Shown: piece by piece, positions 63,423 to 64,000 of the stretch
Numbering within the stretch: the first letter of the stretch is position 1
How the letters are laid out: each line of letters begins with the position of its first letter
Assembly: GCA_019414265.1 (NCBI GenBank)
Contig: DXMJ01000002.1
Coordinates: forward strand, 65,573-129,572
From: Collinsella sp.
GTDB taxonomy: Bacteria; Actinomycetota; Coriobacteriia; Coriobacteriales; Coriobacteriaceae
Reading direction: 5' to 3'
DNA length: 64,000 nt
Notes under the pieces: model-generated
Seen by the model: the letters and a program-made list of their open reading frames with translations, nothing else
The model's database searches: none
Told to the model about the DNA's origin: nothing
Translations under genes and position numbers: made by a program

Positions 63423-64000
63423 GTGAAAGCGCCATCCACCAGGCCCGCGGCCGTGCTCGGCCTGGACGTCGGCAAGTCATCGCACTGGGCCTGCCTGATC
63501 GACCGCGACGGGGAGGTGCTGGCCAGCGCCCCCGTCCGCAACAGGGAGGCCGAGCTCGACGCGCTGTTCGCCTCCGCGCCCGCCGGCACGCTCGTCGTCG
63601 TCGACCAGTTCCGCAACATAGGGTCCCTCGCCGTGAGGCGGGCCCGCGCCGCGGGGCTCGGGGTCGCCCACCTGCCCGGGCTCGCCGCCAGCCGCGCCGC
63701 GGGCCTGTTCGCCGGCGAGGCCAAGACCGACGAGCGCGACGCCGCGGTGATCGCGCGGACCGCCCTGGGCGTGCCGGACTCCCTGTCGGGGGTCCCGGGC
63801 CGCGGCGAGGCCCTCGAGGCCGCCCGCGCCCTCTCGTCGCAGCGCGACCACGTCGTCGCCTGCGCGACCAGGGACAAGAACCGCCTGCGCGCGGTGCTGC
63901 TCGAGTCCTGCCCGGCCCTCGAGGCCGCGGTCGACCTGTCGGACCGGCGGTGGCTGGAGCTGCTCGCCGGGTTCGGCGGGGCGTGGGGGATCGCCCGCTC
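63423..64000 (+). CDS. IS110-family transposase (partial, runs off the window)
   Basis: Open from a GTG at 63423 to the window end, 192 residues seen. The DEDD RuvC-like domain starts VLGLDVGKSSHWACLIDRDGEVL with the first Asp, then VVVDQF and AKTDERDAAVIARTAL with the conserved KTDxxDA motif, typical of IS110/IS1111 enzymes. The second, serine-containing transposase_20 domain lies beyond the window. GC content is well above that of the host genes, with CCC/GGC-rich codons and AGG arginines, pointing to recent arrival. A better ATG start is absent. Confidence 0.9.
   Translation, partial: MKAPSTRPAAVLGLDVGKSSHWACLIDRDGEVLASAPVRNREAELDALFASAPAGTLVVVDQFRNIGSLAVRRARAAGLGVAHLPGLAASRAAGLFAGEAKTDERDAAVIARTALGVPDSLSGVPGRGEALEAARALSSQRDHVVACATRDKNRLRAVLLESCPALEAAVDLSDRRWLELLAGFGGAWGIAR

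Noticed and set aside
1..64000. Prophage, integrative element or secondary-metabolite cluster
   Set aside because: No integrase, phage structural, conjugation or synthase genes are visible; the only mobile genes are one IS200 and one partial IS110 transposase. The tRNA-Thr has no adjacent integrase or repeated 3' end.

Overview
The window looks like the chromosome of a moderately high-GC, anaerobic gut actinobacterium of the class Coriobacteriia, most likely Collinsella or a close relative. This is inferred from gene content and style: many PTS sugar operons, membrane-anchored LuxR regulators, a flavodiiron protein, Shine-Dalgarno starts, and intergenic spaces full of short palindromic repeats. 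No ribosomal RNA or marker gene is present to prove it.

Layout. 1-3.7 kb: the tail of a SlyD-like metal-binding chaperone, a membrane protein, a HEAT-repeat protein, an NAD-type isocitrate dehydrogenase and a single-pass SurA-like surface protein. 3.7-4.6 kb: an XRE regulator with a DUF2975 membrane protein. 5.3-12 kb: a mannose-family PTS (EIIA, YajC, EIIB, EIIC, EIID), a GntR/UTRA regulator, AgaS and a NagA-type deacetylase, read as an N-acetylgalactosamine/galactosamine utilisation locus. 12-18.6 kb: flavodoxin, sugar epimerase, tagatose-6-phosphate kinase, a nagA relic, YhcH, tRNA-Thr, an orphan EIIB lacking its phosphorylated histidine, GalM and a DeoR-type LacR. 18.8-32 kb: two lacE-lacG operons, each facing its own LacI regulator, then one shared lacF, an IS200 element and lacA-lacB-lacC. 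32-40 kb: galT-galK with a third LacI regulator, a flavodiiron protein, a second DeoR regulator and a class II tagatose/fructose-bisphosphate aldolase. 40-46.5 kb: HAD phosphatase, AraC regulator, a Nudix-Vsr fusion protein and a BceAB-type ABC exporter. 46.8-59 kb: an agmatine deiminase region (putrescine carbamoyltransferase, antiporter, agmatine deiminase, second antiporter) with two membrane-bound LuxR regulators, an amidohydrolase and a MATE exporter. 59-64 kb: a DUF4143 ATPase behind four tandem repeats, a frameshifted acetyltransferase, DAHP synthase and the start of an IS110-family element.

How it works together. GalNAc/galactosamine (PTS, deacetylase, AgaS) and lactose (LacEF, LacG, LacAB) both converge on tagatose-6-phosphate. 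Two LacC kinases and a GatY-type aldolase then take it to triose phosphates. Free galactose has a separate GalM-GalK-GalT route; galE is not in the window. Regulation looks layered: a NagR/DasR-like palindrome for the amino-sugar genes, a TGTTYGAATG motif for the lacR/lacF/lacA set, a private operator type for each LacI, and a nine-base motif GTGAACGGT lying outside genes near most of these loci. The agmatine genes would turn agmatine into putrescine and carbamoyl phosphate; the carbamate kinase is not in the window.

The least explained material is non-coding. I see at least five repeat families: nested hairpins with a constant apical AAAACYGCAGGT core; a composite element of a UACC-loop hairpin, CGACGCTGC and a GGCATGACC hairpin behind genes; 65-bp palindromes; hairpins with a constant GGGGAC-type loop and freely varying arms; and a duplicated block of about 290 bp that sits between convergent genes in both places. 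These are my strongest candidates for something undescribed.
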